Shown: positions 45,857-53,966 of the stretch, piece by piece
How positions within the stretch are numbered: the stretch's first letter is position 1
How the letters are laid out: the number at the start of each line of letters is the position of its first letter
Source: CAZLMW01 sp964560875
Lineage (GTDB): Bacteria > Myxococcota_A > UBA9042
Direction of reading: 5' to 3'
DNA length: 55,184 nucleotides
Assembly: GCA_964560875.1 (NCBI GenBank)
Contig: CAZLMW010000049.1
Span: 1 to 55,184 of the forward strand
Program-made: the position numbers and the translations under genes
Notes under the pieces: generated by a model
The model's database searches: none
What the model was told of the DNA's origin: nothing
What the model saw: the letters and a program-made list of their open reading frames with translations, nothing else

Positions 45857-46975
45857 GTGCCAGAAGAAGTCACCGGCGTCTGTTCGATCTGCGGCCTCAT
45901 CGGCACCGAGGCCAAGTGCCCCAACGACGGCAGCAAGCTCGTTGACACCGCCTGGGTCGACTCCGCCCTCGAAGAAAAAGACATCGGTGTGCTCATCGGC
46001 GGCCGCTACGAGGTCATCGGGGACGTCGCGATCGGCGGCACCAGTCGCATCTACCAGACGTACGATCGCGCCACCGAGCGCGAGGTCGCCGTCAAGATGG
46101 TGTCGGTCGATCCGCAGATCGTCGGCGACAGTGGCCGCGACAACTTTCTGCACCACGCCCGCACCGTCGCCCGCCTGACCAGCGTCCACACCGTCACCGT
46201 CCACGACATCGGCGACGACACCGCCACACCATTTGTGGTGCTCGAGCTCATCAAGGGCCGCAACACCGACGACCTGATGCGCCTGCTCCGCAAGAAGCAC
46301 CGCAAGCTGCCGGCCGAATGCGCTGCGGAGCTTGCCGCCGGGGTCCTGCGCAGCCTCGCCGAAGCCCACGAAGCCGGCCTCGTCCACGCCAACATCAAAC
46401 CCGCACACGTCGTCCTGGCGCGCACCGGGTTTGGCGAGTTGACGGTCAAACTGCTCGGCTTTGGCGGCGCGCGGTCGGGCGGAATGGTCGAAACGCCGGC
46501 TTACATGGCGCCCGAACAAATCCAGCGCAACCCGCTCGACGGCCGCGCCGACCTCTACTCGCTGGGCGTGCTGCTCTATGCATGCCTGGCCGGCAAGCTG
46601 CCCTTCTCCGACCGCAACCCGGCCGCGGTCAAGAGCAAGCACCTGACCGACGATCCCGAACCGCTCGGCCTGCACGGCGACATGGCCCAGGCCATCGCCC
46701 GCTTCGTACACCGCTTGATGGCCAAAGACCGCGGCGCCCGCCCACGAACCGCGCTCGATGCGCTCGTGACCCTGCAAGCCATCGCTGGCCGTCGCCTCCA
46801 CGCCGTTCCGCACCTCGCGAGCCTCGACGACGAGCTTGACGACACGTTCAACGAGCACCTCGTCGACAGCAGCGGCAAACCCAGCGACTTCCTCGACGCC
46901 AAGACCAACATCTATGGCATCTCACCCATCGCTGTCGTTGGACCCGCGCACCAGGACGACAACGGCAACGGTTAG
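45857..46975 (+). CDS. Zinc-ribbon pseudokinase
   Basis: 372 residues from GTG 45857, with AAAAGG six bases upstream. A zinc-ribbon motif (C9, C12, C21) precedes a kinase fold (about 50-335) in which most catalytic residues are replaced. The glycine loop reads AIGGTSR (first and third Gly lost), the helix-C Glu position is His100, HRD is HAN (177-179), the metal-binding Asn is His184 and DFG is GFG (201-203). Only the beta-3 Lys80 (VAVKM) and APE (218-220) remain. VLRSLAEAH, PAYMxPEQ and the zinc ribbon align with the kinase at 373-2784, so it is a dead paralog lacking the membrane tail. Probable role: scaffold or allosteric partner. The short C-terminus is acidic and polar. Convergent with the S1-domain gene. 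Confidence 0.9.
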   Translation: MPEEVTGVCSICGLIGTEAKCPNDGSKLVDTAWVDSALEEKDIGVLIGGRYEVIGDVAIGGTSRIYQTYDRATEREVAVKMVSVDPQIVGDSGRDNFLHHARTVARLTSVHTVTVHDIGDDTATPFVVLELIKGRNTDDLMRLLRKKHRKLPAECAAELAAGVLRSLAEAHEAGLVHANIKPAHVVLARTGFGELTVKLLGFGGARSGGMVETPAYMAPEQIQRNPLDGRADLYSLGVLLYACLAGKLPFSDRNPAAVKSKHLTDDPEPLGLHGDMAQAIARFVHRLMAKDRGARPRTALDALVTLQAIAGRRLHAVPHLASLDDELDDTFNEHLVDSSGKPSDFLDAKTNIYGISPIAVVGPAHQDDNGNG

Positions 46976-47151
46976 AGCGCTCCTTCGGCGTCGAACTTCA
47001 GCAATTCTCAGGCCGCGCGCTTTCGCCACGCCCCTCCCGGCGCCATCCCGGTGCGCCGCCAGCGGCAACGACGACCGGGTCGGCCTCGCGATCTCCGGCG
47101 CGTTCCGGCAAGAGACCTGCTACCCACGCTTTGCGCGATGACAACGGCGGG

Positions 47152-48714
47152 TCAGGATTTGGTGGCCAGCCCGAGCGTCACCTTGCCCTCGGATGCGTCC
47201 TTGTCGAGCACCACGACGGGGAACTCGGCGTCGACCTGGAGCCAGTCGGGGTGTTCGCCGCGCGGGCCGGGGATTTGGCTGGTGTGGAGCAAGCCGCTGA
47301 CGCCGCCGAGATCGATGAAGGCGCCGTAGGGTTTGATGGCGCGGACGCGACCCTTGATGGTCGTGCCGACACGCAGGGCTTCGATGGCCTCGCGTTGGCT
47401 GCGGGTGAGGATCTGCCGGCTCGAGCGACGATAGCGGCCGCTGCCGTGTGCGCTCGCGCGGCGCATTCGGGCTGAGGATCGACGGTCGCCGCTGAGAGGA
47501 AACTGGGCGCGTCGTTGTTTGTGGGCAGCCCAGGCGCGCTTGGCGTCGGCGCGGGTGAAGGCGCAGATGAGGTCGCGCAGGGGGCCGGGGACGGCGTGGA
47601 CCGGGCCGGCTGGGTGGCTGGTGGCGCGCTTGTAGCAGTTGAGCAGTGTGCGCTTGATAGCCCAGGCCAGCTCGTCGATGTCGCCTGGCTTTTCGTTGAA
47701 ACAACGCAGCAGTTCCTCGCGCGCGGCGGGTGACATGCCCTGGTTGGCCTCGTCTTTGTCGGGCGTGCGGGCGACGAACTCGGCGAGAGTTCGCGGCGAC
47801 AGGATGACGTATTCCTCGACCCCGTGGATGCGCGCGAGCTTTTCGCGGTGGCGATGCGGATCGCTGATTTGGGTGACCTGGACGCGCACGCCGCGGTCGC
47901 CACCAGCGTCGCTGTACTTGACCCGCAGGTCGGTCTTTTCGAGGAAATCTTCGTGCAGGCCGGCCGGGCGCGCGCGGTGACTTGATTCGTTGAGCACATC
48001 GAGCATCAGCTGTTCGAAGCGGCGCTCGTTGGGGCTCGCCGCGATGTGCAGCTCGGGGCACGGGTCGCTTGGGTGAAAGCGCTTGAGGATGCGGTGTAGG
48101 TCGCGCAGGTCCTTGGCCAGCCGGTTGGTCGACGCGCGGGCGACGTGCCGGGCGAAGTAGCAGGTCATGTCGAGCTCGGGGAACTCGAAGCCGATGCCCC
48201 AAAAACGCACCGCGAGGAGCTGATCGAAGCGCAGGTCGCACGGTTGCCCCTCGCCGATGGTGGCGACGACGCGTTGAATCGGTGCGCGCGCTGCTGTCGC
48301 GGGAACCTGGGCGTCGGGGCCGGCGGCCTGCGCCGAGATGACAGCCCGGACCAGCGCGACGGTCACGGTGTTGAAGACGTCTTCGCGGACCTGCTCGAGC
48401 AACGCGTGAACGGCGTCCATCCGCAGCTCGGCGAGGCGCTGGTTGGGTTGTCGCGCGAGGTGTTCGTAGACCTTGAGCAAGCGGCTGCCGATCTTGGCTT
48501 CGAGGCCGCTGCACGCCACGCGCTCTTCGAGTTCGTTGCGACCGTGGGCCTGTTCGAGGTCCAGCAAGGCCGCTCGCAGCGTGCGATAGAAATCGGCGAG
48601 CTCCCAGTATTCGATCGCCGGCCAACTCGGCGGCACGAGTTCGGCAGACGCCCTCTTGCTATCGGTCGCCGCGCCGTCGGAAGTGACGGCGGTCGGGGCG
48701 GTTGGTTTGCTCAC
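47152..48714 (-). CDS. S1-domain protein with possible nuclease-fold core
   Basis: 520 residues from GTG 48714. The C-terminal 80 residues are a clear S1 RNA-binding domain (TTIKGRVRAIKPYGAFIDLG, SGLLHTSQI, KVTLGLA). An Arg/Ser-rich basic linker precedes it (about 395-435). The middle (about 235-330) has EKTDLRV, then RVQVTQ, then VEEYVILSPRTLAEF, an order resembling PD-(D/E)XK nuclease folds (D...xVQV.., with K/Q variation). This is inference only. The N-terminal 230 residues are helical and unrecognised. The VOC gene lies upstream on the same strand (119 bases), so the two may be co-transcribed. An RNA-related role is likely; the substrate is unknown. The 176-base space to the convergent pseudokinase gene shows nothing notable. 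Confidence 0.78.
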   Translation of the reverse strand: MSKPTAPTAVTSDGAATDSKRASAELVPPSWPAIEYWELADFYRTLRAALLDLEQAHGRNELEERVACSGLEAKIGSRLLKVYEHLARQPNQRLAELRMDAVHALLEQVREDVFNTVTVALVRAVISAQAAGPDAQVPATAARAPIQRVVATIGEGQPCDLRFDQLLAVRFWGIGFEFPELDMTCYFARHVARASTNRLAKDLRDLHRILKRFHPSDPCPELHIAASPNERRFEQLMLDVLNESSHRARPAGLHEDFLEKTDLRVKYSDAGGDRGVRVQVTQISDPHRHREKLARIHGVEEYVILSPRTLAEFVARTPDKDEANQGMSPAAREELLRCFNEKPGDIDELAWAIKRTLLNCYKRATSHPAGPVHAVPGPLRDLICAFTRADAKRAWAAHKQRRAQFPLSGDRRSSARMRRASAHGSGRYRRSSRQILTRSQREAIEALRVGTTIKGRVRAIKPYGAFIDLGGVSGLLHTSQIPGPRGEHPDWLQVDAEFPVVVLDKDASEGKVTLGLATKS

Positions 48715-48833
48715 GTGTTTCTCGGCTGAGATCGCTTGTTGGTGTCACTTGGGGGTAACAGTCTGGCGACCAACCCGCAACCTCAGGTTCGCGGCGATGA
48801 CCCGGCGCGACGCAATCGTGACGGTCTCCGGGG

Positions 48834-49319
48834 TCATCCGGCTGCGTCGTAGGCAGCGATAACCTCGGCGGGTGCCTGCACGAGTTCGATCAGGACGCCC
48901 TCACCGCCAATCGGGAACGCATCGTTGGCGCGCGGATGCAAAAAGCAGATGTCGTGGCCCGATGCGCCCTTGCGGACGCCGCCCGGTGCGAAGCGGACGC
49001 CTTGCTCGGTCAGCCATGTCACAGCCGTCGGCAAATCGTCGATCCACAGCCCGATGTGGTTGAGCGCAACCTTGTCGACGCGCGGCTTGCCGTCCTGGGA
49101 GAGCGGCTGCATGAGGTCCACCTCGACCTCGCCCAACCCGCGGCCGAGCACCGCGATGTCTTCGTCGACATTTTCCCGCTCGCTGCGGAACGTGTGCGAA
49201 AAGCGGAGGCCGAGCAGGTCGATCCAAAGCCGGGCGAGCCTGCCCTTGTCCGGTCCACCGATCGCAACCTGCTGCAGTCCGAGCACGCGAAATGGCCGTT
49301 CATTCTGTTGATTTTCCAA
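48834..49319 (-). CDS. VOC-family protein, methylmalonyl-CoA epimerase-like
   Basis: 161 residues from TTG 49319, chosen because AGGAG lies seven bases upstream; in-frame extension further upstream would enter the punA promoter region. Two VOC/glyoxalase half-domains are visible: LQQVAIGGPDKGRLARLWID and ALNHIGLWIDDLPTAVTWL. The end, KGASGHDICFLHPR...GVLIELVQAP, matches the methylmalonyl-CoA epimerase pattern. Metal ligands appear to be Q (replacing the first His), D or E in EVEVDLM, H in LNHIG and E in LIELV. Epimerases interconvert (R)- and (S)-methylmalonyl-CoA; the first-ligand His-to-Gln change makes a different lyase or isomerase possible. Confidence 0.75.
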   Translation of the reverse strand: MENQQNERPFRVLGLQQVAIGGPDKGRLARLWIDLLGLRFSHTFRSERENVDEDIAVLGRGLGEVEVDLMQPLSQDGKPRVDKVALNHIGLWIDDLPTAVTWLTEQGVRFAPGGVRKGASGHDICFLHPRANDAFPIGGEGVLIELVQAPAEVIAAYDAAG

Positions 49320-49402
49320 CGTTTTTCTCCTGTTTGCGAGGGCGCAAAAAGCGGCTCGTGAGGCCGACCGCAACCCGCTGGCCGGACCGTCGACGCGATA
49401 AT

Positions 49403-49431
49403 TTGTAGCCGCGGATCGCGAATGCGACAAT
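49403..49431 (+). promoter_or_regulatory. Candidate promoter for punA
   Basis: TTGTAG (49403-49408), a 17-base spacer and GACAAT (49426-49431) resemble a weak sigma-70 promoter 52 bases before punA, in the 164-base divergent gap. Three and four of six bases match consensus, so this is tentative. Confidence 0.3.
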
Positions 49432-49483
49432 GTACCGCCGGGCCGCTGTCCAGCGCCCGCGCTTTCCCCCTCTTGGAGTTGTC

Positions 49484-50368
49484 ATGGCGATCTCGACCGT
49501 TGCGGCCATCCGCGAAGCCATCGAAGTGATCGAAGCGGCGGTCGGCGACGTCTCGGCGCCGCTGGGTATGGTGCTCGGGAGCGGGCTTGGTGAGGTCGCC
49601 GACGAGATCGAAAACGCCCGCACCATCTCCTACGATAAGATCCCCCACCTGCCGTCATCGACCGTCAAGGGCCACGCAGGTCGCCTGGTTCGGGGTACAT
49701 GGCAGGGCCGCGAAGTCATCATGTTGCAGGGCCGCGTGCACAAGTACGAAGGCCACAGCTTCCCGCGCGTCGCGCTGCCCGCCCAACTCCTCGGCGCGAT
49801 GGGCGTCGACGTGCTCGTGCTCACCAATGCCGCCGGCGCCGTCAACGCGCAGTTCACGCCCGGCGACCTGATGCTCATCACCGATCATCTCAACCTCGCG
49901 GGCGGCAATCCGCTCGTCGGCCACAACGACAGCCGCATCGGGCCGCGTTTCCCCGACATGACCGAGGTCTACGACAAGAAGCTGCGCCAAACCGCGCTCG
50001 CCTGCGCCGCCGAGCAAGGTATCAAGCTGCAACAAGGCGTGTACGTGGGCGTCCTCGGCCCGAGCTACGAGACCCCCTCCGAGATCCGCATGGTCCGCGC
50101 CCTCGGCGGCGACGCCGTCGGGATGTCCACCGTTCCCGAAGCGATCGCCGCGCGCCACATGGGCGTTCGCGTGCTCGGGCTCAGCTGCATCAGCAACCTC
50201 GGCGCCGGAATGGGCGGCGGAAAGCTCGATCACAGCCACGTCGCCGAAGTCGCCGGGGAAGCCACCGATCGCATGCGGCGGTTGCTCGCGGCCATCGTCC
50301 GCACCCTGCCGGACCTGCCCGTGCGTCGCGACGTGATCGACCGCCTGGCCGGCCGCGCGAACCCATGA
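49484..50368 (+). CDS. punA: Purine nucleoside phosphorylase
   Basis: 294 residues from ATG 49484 (GGAG five bases upstream). Family motifs in order: phosphate loop GMVLGSGLGE, GHAGRLV, VLTNAAGAVN, GVYVGVLGPSYETPSEIRM, GMSTVPEA and the late SCISN. Length and motifs fit the trimeric class that cleaves inosine and guanosine with phosphate. The cytidine deaminase gene follows after 57 bases, giving a nucleoside-salvage pair. The symbol could equally be deoD in some annotations, but the sequence is of the PNP-I trimeric type. Confidence 0.95.
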   Translation: MAISTVAAIREAIEVIEAAVGDVSAPLGMVLGSGLGEVADEIENARTISYDKIPHLPSSTVKGHAGRLVRGTWQGREVIMLQGRVHKYEGHSFPRVALPAQLLGAMGVDVLVLTNAAGAVNAQFTPGDLMLITDHLNLAGGNPLVGHNDSRIGPRFPDMTEVYDKKLRQTALACAAEQGIKLQQGVYVGVLGPSYETPSEIRMVRALGGDAVGMSTVPEAIAARHMGVRVLGLSCISNLGAGMGGGKLDHSHVAEVAGEATDRMRRLLAAIVRTLPDLPVRRDVIDRLAGRANP

Positions 50369-50425
50369 ACCCGAACGTTCCTGGCCCAAAACCTCCCACG
50401 CAACCACCGAGCACCTGAAGCCGCC

Positions 50426-50893
50426 ATGAACCGCACCGACGACACCCTCGACCCCGCGCTCATGGAGCTCTTTCACGCCGCCGTGGACGCACAACCACAC
50501 GCCTACGCGCCTTACTCCGGGTTCCGGGTGGGAGCAGCCCTGCGCGCCAAGGACGGCCGCATCTTCGGTGGCGTGAACGTCGAAAACGCTTCCTTTCCCG
50601 TCACGATTTGCGCCGAACGCGGTGCCCTGATGGCCGCCGTCGCTGCCGGGGTGCAGGAGTTTGACGCCATCGCGGTCGTCACCGACGCCAAGAAGCCGGC
50701 CGCTCCGTGCGGTCTGTGCCGGCAAATGCTCGCGGAGTTCGGGCTCGACCTGAAGGTGCTCATCGCCGGTCGCGAGGGCCCGGATTGCGTCGTCACCCTC
50801 GGTGATCTGCTCCCACGCGCGTTCACCCGCGGCAGTTTTGAGCTGCGCAGCGTCGTCATGCCCGCCGAACCTCTCGACGATAGCGATGCCTGA
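50426..50893 (+). CDS. cdd: Cytidine deaminase
   Basis: 155 residues. It has the zinc-site motif TICAERGAL (Cys62 ligand, Glu64 proton shuttle) and PCGLCRQ (Cys95, Cys98 ligands) of the homotetrameric class, with YAPYSGFRVGAAL at the N-terminus and substrate-site NVENASFP. It converts cytidine and deoxycytidine to uridine forms. It follows punA, and its last eight bases overlap the start of the transglutaminase-like lipoprotein gene. Confidence 0.95.
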   Translation: MNRTDDTLDPALMELFHAAVDAQPHAYAPYSGFRVGAALRAKDGRIFGGVNVENASFPVTICAERGALMAAVAAGVQEFDAIAVVTDAKKPAAPCGLCRQMLAEFGLDLKVLIAGREGPDCVVTLGDLLPRAFTRGSFELRSVVMPAEPLDDSDA

Positions 50894-52160
50894 AAAGGCG
50901 CGCACGGTCCGCCTTGCCCTGGCCGGGGCGGTTCTCTTCGGCGCGCTCGCAGCGTGTTCGGGCGCGCCGCCAATCCAAGACTTTGGCCGCTCGCCGTATC
51001 CGGTCTGGCAGCCGCTGAGCGCGTACGAAATCGCCGCGCTTCATTCCCGAGTCAGAGCTGCCCGCGGCGACTGGAAAGCCCTGCTGCGCTTGGCCTTGGT
51101 CGCATCCGGCGACCCGCGCGACCCGTCCGATCTGCGCGACCTCGAGTCTGTGGTCGCCGACTTCCTCGCAAGCCGCGGCCCCGCCTTGCGTCGCATCGCC
51201 GATACGCGAACACGCGCCTGGAACCTGCTGCAGTACATGCACAGCGACATCCTGCGCACCAAGACCGAAGGCCAGCTCGCCAAGTACCGCCACGGCCAGT
51301 CACAGCTGACCGTCGTCCTCGACGATGGCACCTACAACTGCATCAGCTCCGCGTTGCTCTACCTGGTGCTCAGTCGCGCCGTCGGCCTCAATACCCGCGG
51401 CGTGAAAATGCCGCACCACGCCTACATCGAGCTGCTCACCGCCGGGCGCCGAATCGACATCGAAACCACCAGCGCGCGCGGCCTCTTCGACCATCGCGAC
51501 GCCGCCTGGTTTGCCCGAAAAGGCCGCGGCTGGGCGTCACGTCGGGGTCTCAGCGCCAGCAACTGGGCCGCCTACCAGCGCCGCCGCCCCATCTCCCCGC
51601 TCGGCCTCGTCGCCGGCAATATGCGCAACCAACACGCCCACCCATCGCGGATGGATGAAACCGAACGCTTCCGCTTGCGGGAGATCCGCGCCGAGCTTCT
51701 GCCTCGCGACCCCCAGGCCCAAATCGAGCGCCTCAACGTGATCATGGGCGCCCACAACCGGCTTCACGCCGACGACGAATTCGAAGCGATCGTGCGCATG
51801 TACAAGACCGTAGAACCCGCCTTGGCCGACATTGCCCGCCGCCATGGCCGGGTTCGCGCCGTCCGCAACCTCCTCGCCTGGCACCGCGGCCATCACGGCA
51901 CAGCATTGCAACGAATCGGCCGCTGGAATCTCGCCCGAGGCTGGCTGCAAGCGACAGAACGCCTCCTACCCGGCATCCCCGACGCCCGCCGCGTCGAACA
52001 CAACGTCCTAACCACGGTATGGCGCGAGATCCGCAAACGCGTCGAGCGCCGCGATTTCGCCGGAGCCCAAACAGCCATGGCCCCCTTCCGCCCACGCTGC
52101 GTCCGTGTCGGCTGGTGCGCCCAAAACCTGCGCTGGCTGGCATCGATGCAACGCCGTTAG
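50886..52160 (+). CDS. Transglutaminase-like lipoprotein
   Basis: 424 residues from ATG 50886, overlapping the cdd stop. The signal ends with lipobox ALAA|C (about residue 24). A papain-like transglutaminase core is visible: Cys152 in TYNCISSA, His177/178 in MPHHAYIE and Asp191 in RIDIETT give a plausible Cys-His-Asp triad. Helical TPR-like segments follow (about 280-420; EAIVRMYKTVEPALADIARR). Exported transglutaminase-like proteins often act as peptidases or amide-forming enzymes in the envelope; the substrate is unknown. It is likely co-transcribed with the salvage genes, though functionally unrelated. It ends convergently, 57 bases from the aldehyde dehydrogenase. Confidence 0.8.
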   Translation: MPEKARTVRLALAGAVLFGALAACSGAPPIQDFGRSPYPVWQPLSAYEIAALHSRVRAARGDWKALLRLALVASGDPRDPSDLRDLESVVADFLASRGPALRRIADTRTRAWNLLQYMHSDILRTKTEGQLAKYRHGQSQLTVVLDDGTYNCISSALLYLVLSRAVGLNTRGVKMPHHAYIELLTAGRRIDIETTSARGLFDHRDAAWFARKGRGWASRRGLSASNWAAYQRRRPISPLGLVAGNMRNQHAHPSRMDETERFRLREIRAELLPRDPQAQIERLNVIMGAHNRLHADDEFEAIVRMYKTVEPALADIARRHGRVRAVRNLLAWHRGHHGTALQRIGRWNLARGWLQATERLLPGIPDARRVEHNVLTTVWREIRKRVERRDFAGAQTAMAPFRPRCVRVGWCAQNLRWLASMQRR

Positions 52161-52217
52161 AACGGGTTCTAGATCACCCAGTAGACGAGGCCGACGAGCC
52201 CGGCGCCGCCGACGATA

Positions 52218-53777
52218 TTACCGAGCGTGCTTCGAGGCGCTGGTTCCGAGGACGCGCTTGAGCAACGATGTGTCGCCCTGGACCGCGGTGCGCTGCATGT
52301 AGAACGAAAGGCCCCTTTCCCCGCCGAGCTCTTCGCCACCGCCGGCCTTTCCGGGGCCGCCATGCACGAGGCTGGGCATCACGGTGCCGTGGCCGGTGCT
52401 TTGGTCGTGGACCTTGCGGCTGCCCCACAGGACGCGTCCGCTCCAGGGCGCGATGCCGACAACGACGGTCGCCGACCATGCCAAGTCGTCACTGAACATC
52501 GACGCGACCAGACCGCCGCCGCCCTTGGCCACGATCGCCACGGCTTCTTCGGCGTCGCCCGAGTAGGGCAGCACGGTCGCGACCGGGCCGAAGACCTCGT
52601 GTTCATGCACATATGCGGCGTCCGCCCCGCCCCGCGCGAGGAAGAGCTGGGGCGCGACGTGAAAGCCACCTTCGGGTACGGCGTCGGGATCGCCCCAGAT
52701 GCGCTCGGCGGACTCGGACAAGGCGGCGACACCGGCGTTGATGTCGCGCTTCTGTCCGGCTGTTGCGAGCGGTCCAACCGTCGTGTTGCGCTCGCTGGGA
52801 TCGCCGACGACGGCCGCGTCGAGGCGCTCGGTGATGTAGGTCACGGCGTCGTCGAGCAGCGCTTCGGGGATCAGGATTCGGCGGACCGCGGTGCACTTCT
52901 GCCCGGCCTTGTGGGTGATTTCGGTGCTCACCTCGCCGATGAACATGTCCCAGGTCTCGCTGCCGACCTCGACATCGGGGCCGAGCACGGACGCGTTGAG
53001 CGAATCGGCCTCGATGTTGACCGGGACGTTGAGCGCCATCACCTGCGCGTGGCTCTTGATGCGCCGGCCGGTGTCTCCCGAACCGGTGAAGACGATGCAG
53101 TCCTGGGCCGCCACGTGGTCGAGCAGGTCGCCGGCCGAACCGGTCAGCAACGACAACGCGCCTTCGGGGAGCGCCCCACTTTGCTGCCAAAGCTCCACTG
53201 CGCGCACCGACGGGATGCAGGTCGAGGTGGCGGGTTTGCTGAGCACCGGCATCCCGGCGAGCAGGGCGCATGCGGCTTTTTCGGCCATATTCCAGCACGG
53301 GAAGTTGAACGCGTTGATGTGGATGGCGCAGCCGACACGCGGGGTGTGGATATGCTGGCCCATGAACCGCTTGGAGCGGCTGATGCGCACCTGATCGCCG
53401 TCGAGCAGGAAGGTACGGTCGCCGAGTTTGCGGCCCACTCCGGCGTAGTAGGCGAGCGTTCCGGACGCACCGTCGATGTCGAACTTGGCGTCCTTGCGGG
53501 TCGCGCCGGTGTTTTCGATCGACAGGGCGATGAGCTCTTCGCGCGCGGCGTGGATGGCGCCTGACATGACCGACAGCATCTCGGCACGCTCGACGAACGT
53601 GAGCTTGCGCAGGTTGGGCCCGCCAACATTTCGCGCGTGGGTCAGCGCGGCGTTGAGGTCGAGGCCGTTGGTCGACGCGTTGGCGATCGCCTCACCGTTG
53701 TTGGCGTTGTAGAGCGTGCCGCCAGGGCCTTCACCGGCCTGCCAGGTGTTGCAAAGAAAGCTCTTGAGAGTGCGCAT
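52218..53777 (-). CDS. PaaZ/BoxD-type aldehyde dehydrogenase
   Basis: 519 residues from ATG 53777. A complete ALDH fold: NFPCWNMAEKAACALLAGMP, IVFTGSGDTGRRIK, catalytic Glu in NIEADSLNASVLG, catalytic Cys in HKAGQKCTAVRRI, then HEVFGPVATVLPY and the C-terminal QSTGHGTVMPSLVHGGPG and GGGEELGG. These are typical of the dehydrogenase half of PaaZ (oxepin-CoA pathway) and of stand-alone 3,4-dehydroadipyl-CoA semialdehyde dehydrogenase (BoxD). The MaoC-like hydratase half of PaaZ is absent, and no paa or box genes are next to it, so the pathway cannot be decided. It oxidises a CoA-bound semialdehyde to the acid with NAD(P). Confidence 0.88.
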   Translation of the reverse strand: MRTLKSFLCNTWQAGEGPGGTLYNANNGEAIANASTNGLDLNAALTHARNVGGPNLRKLTFVERAEMLSVMSGAIHAAREELIALSIENTGATRKDAKFDIDGASGTLAYYAGVGRKLGDRTFLLDGDQVRISRSKRFMGQHIHTPRVGCAIHINAFNFPCWNMAEKAACALLAGMPVLSKPATSTCIPSVRAVELWQQSGALPEGALSLLTGSAGDLLDHVAAQDCIVFTGSGDTGRRIKSHAQVMALNVPVNIEADSLNASVLGPDVEVGSETWDMFIGEVSTEITHKAGQKCTAVRRILIPEALLDDAVTYITERLDAAVVGDPSERNTTVGPLATAGQKRDINAGVAALSESAERIWGDPDAVPEGGFHVAPQLFLARGGADAAYVHEHEVFGPVATVLPYSGDAEEAVAIVAKGGGGLVASMFSDDLAWSATVVVGIAPWSGRVLWGSRKVHDQSTGHGTVMPSLVHGGPGKAGGGEELGGERGLSFYMQRTAVQGDTSLLKRVLGTSASKHAR

Positions 53778-53966
53778 GATGCGGGGTCCGGGTGCGGTGT
53801 GTTGGGCGAGTCCAGGTTCGTGGGGCGCCGCGTTGCAGGGGAAACGATCAGTTGGACCGCGAGAGTCTGCCGCGCAGCGGAGGTTGGGGTGAGGCACGAA
53901 AACGACGCCCACTGCTGCCAAACAATGCGGGCCGAGGGGCCTCCCCCGCGAGGCTCCTTGCCAAGC

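Noticed and set aside
42575..49319. Methylmalonyl-CoA decarboxylase pump linked to the epimerase-like gene
   Set aside because: The alpha subunit is a pyruvate-carboxylase/OadA-type carboxyltransferase and not the acyl-CoA type, and the epimerase-like gene is several genes away on the other strand.
52218..53777. Full bifunctional PaaZ
   Set aside because: Only the dehydrogenase half is present; no MaoC-like hydratase domain follows.
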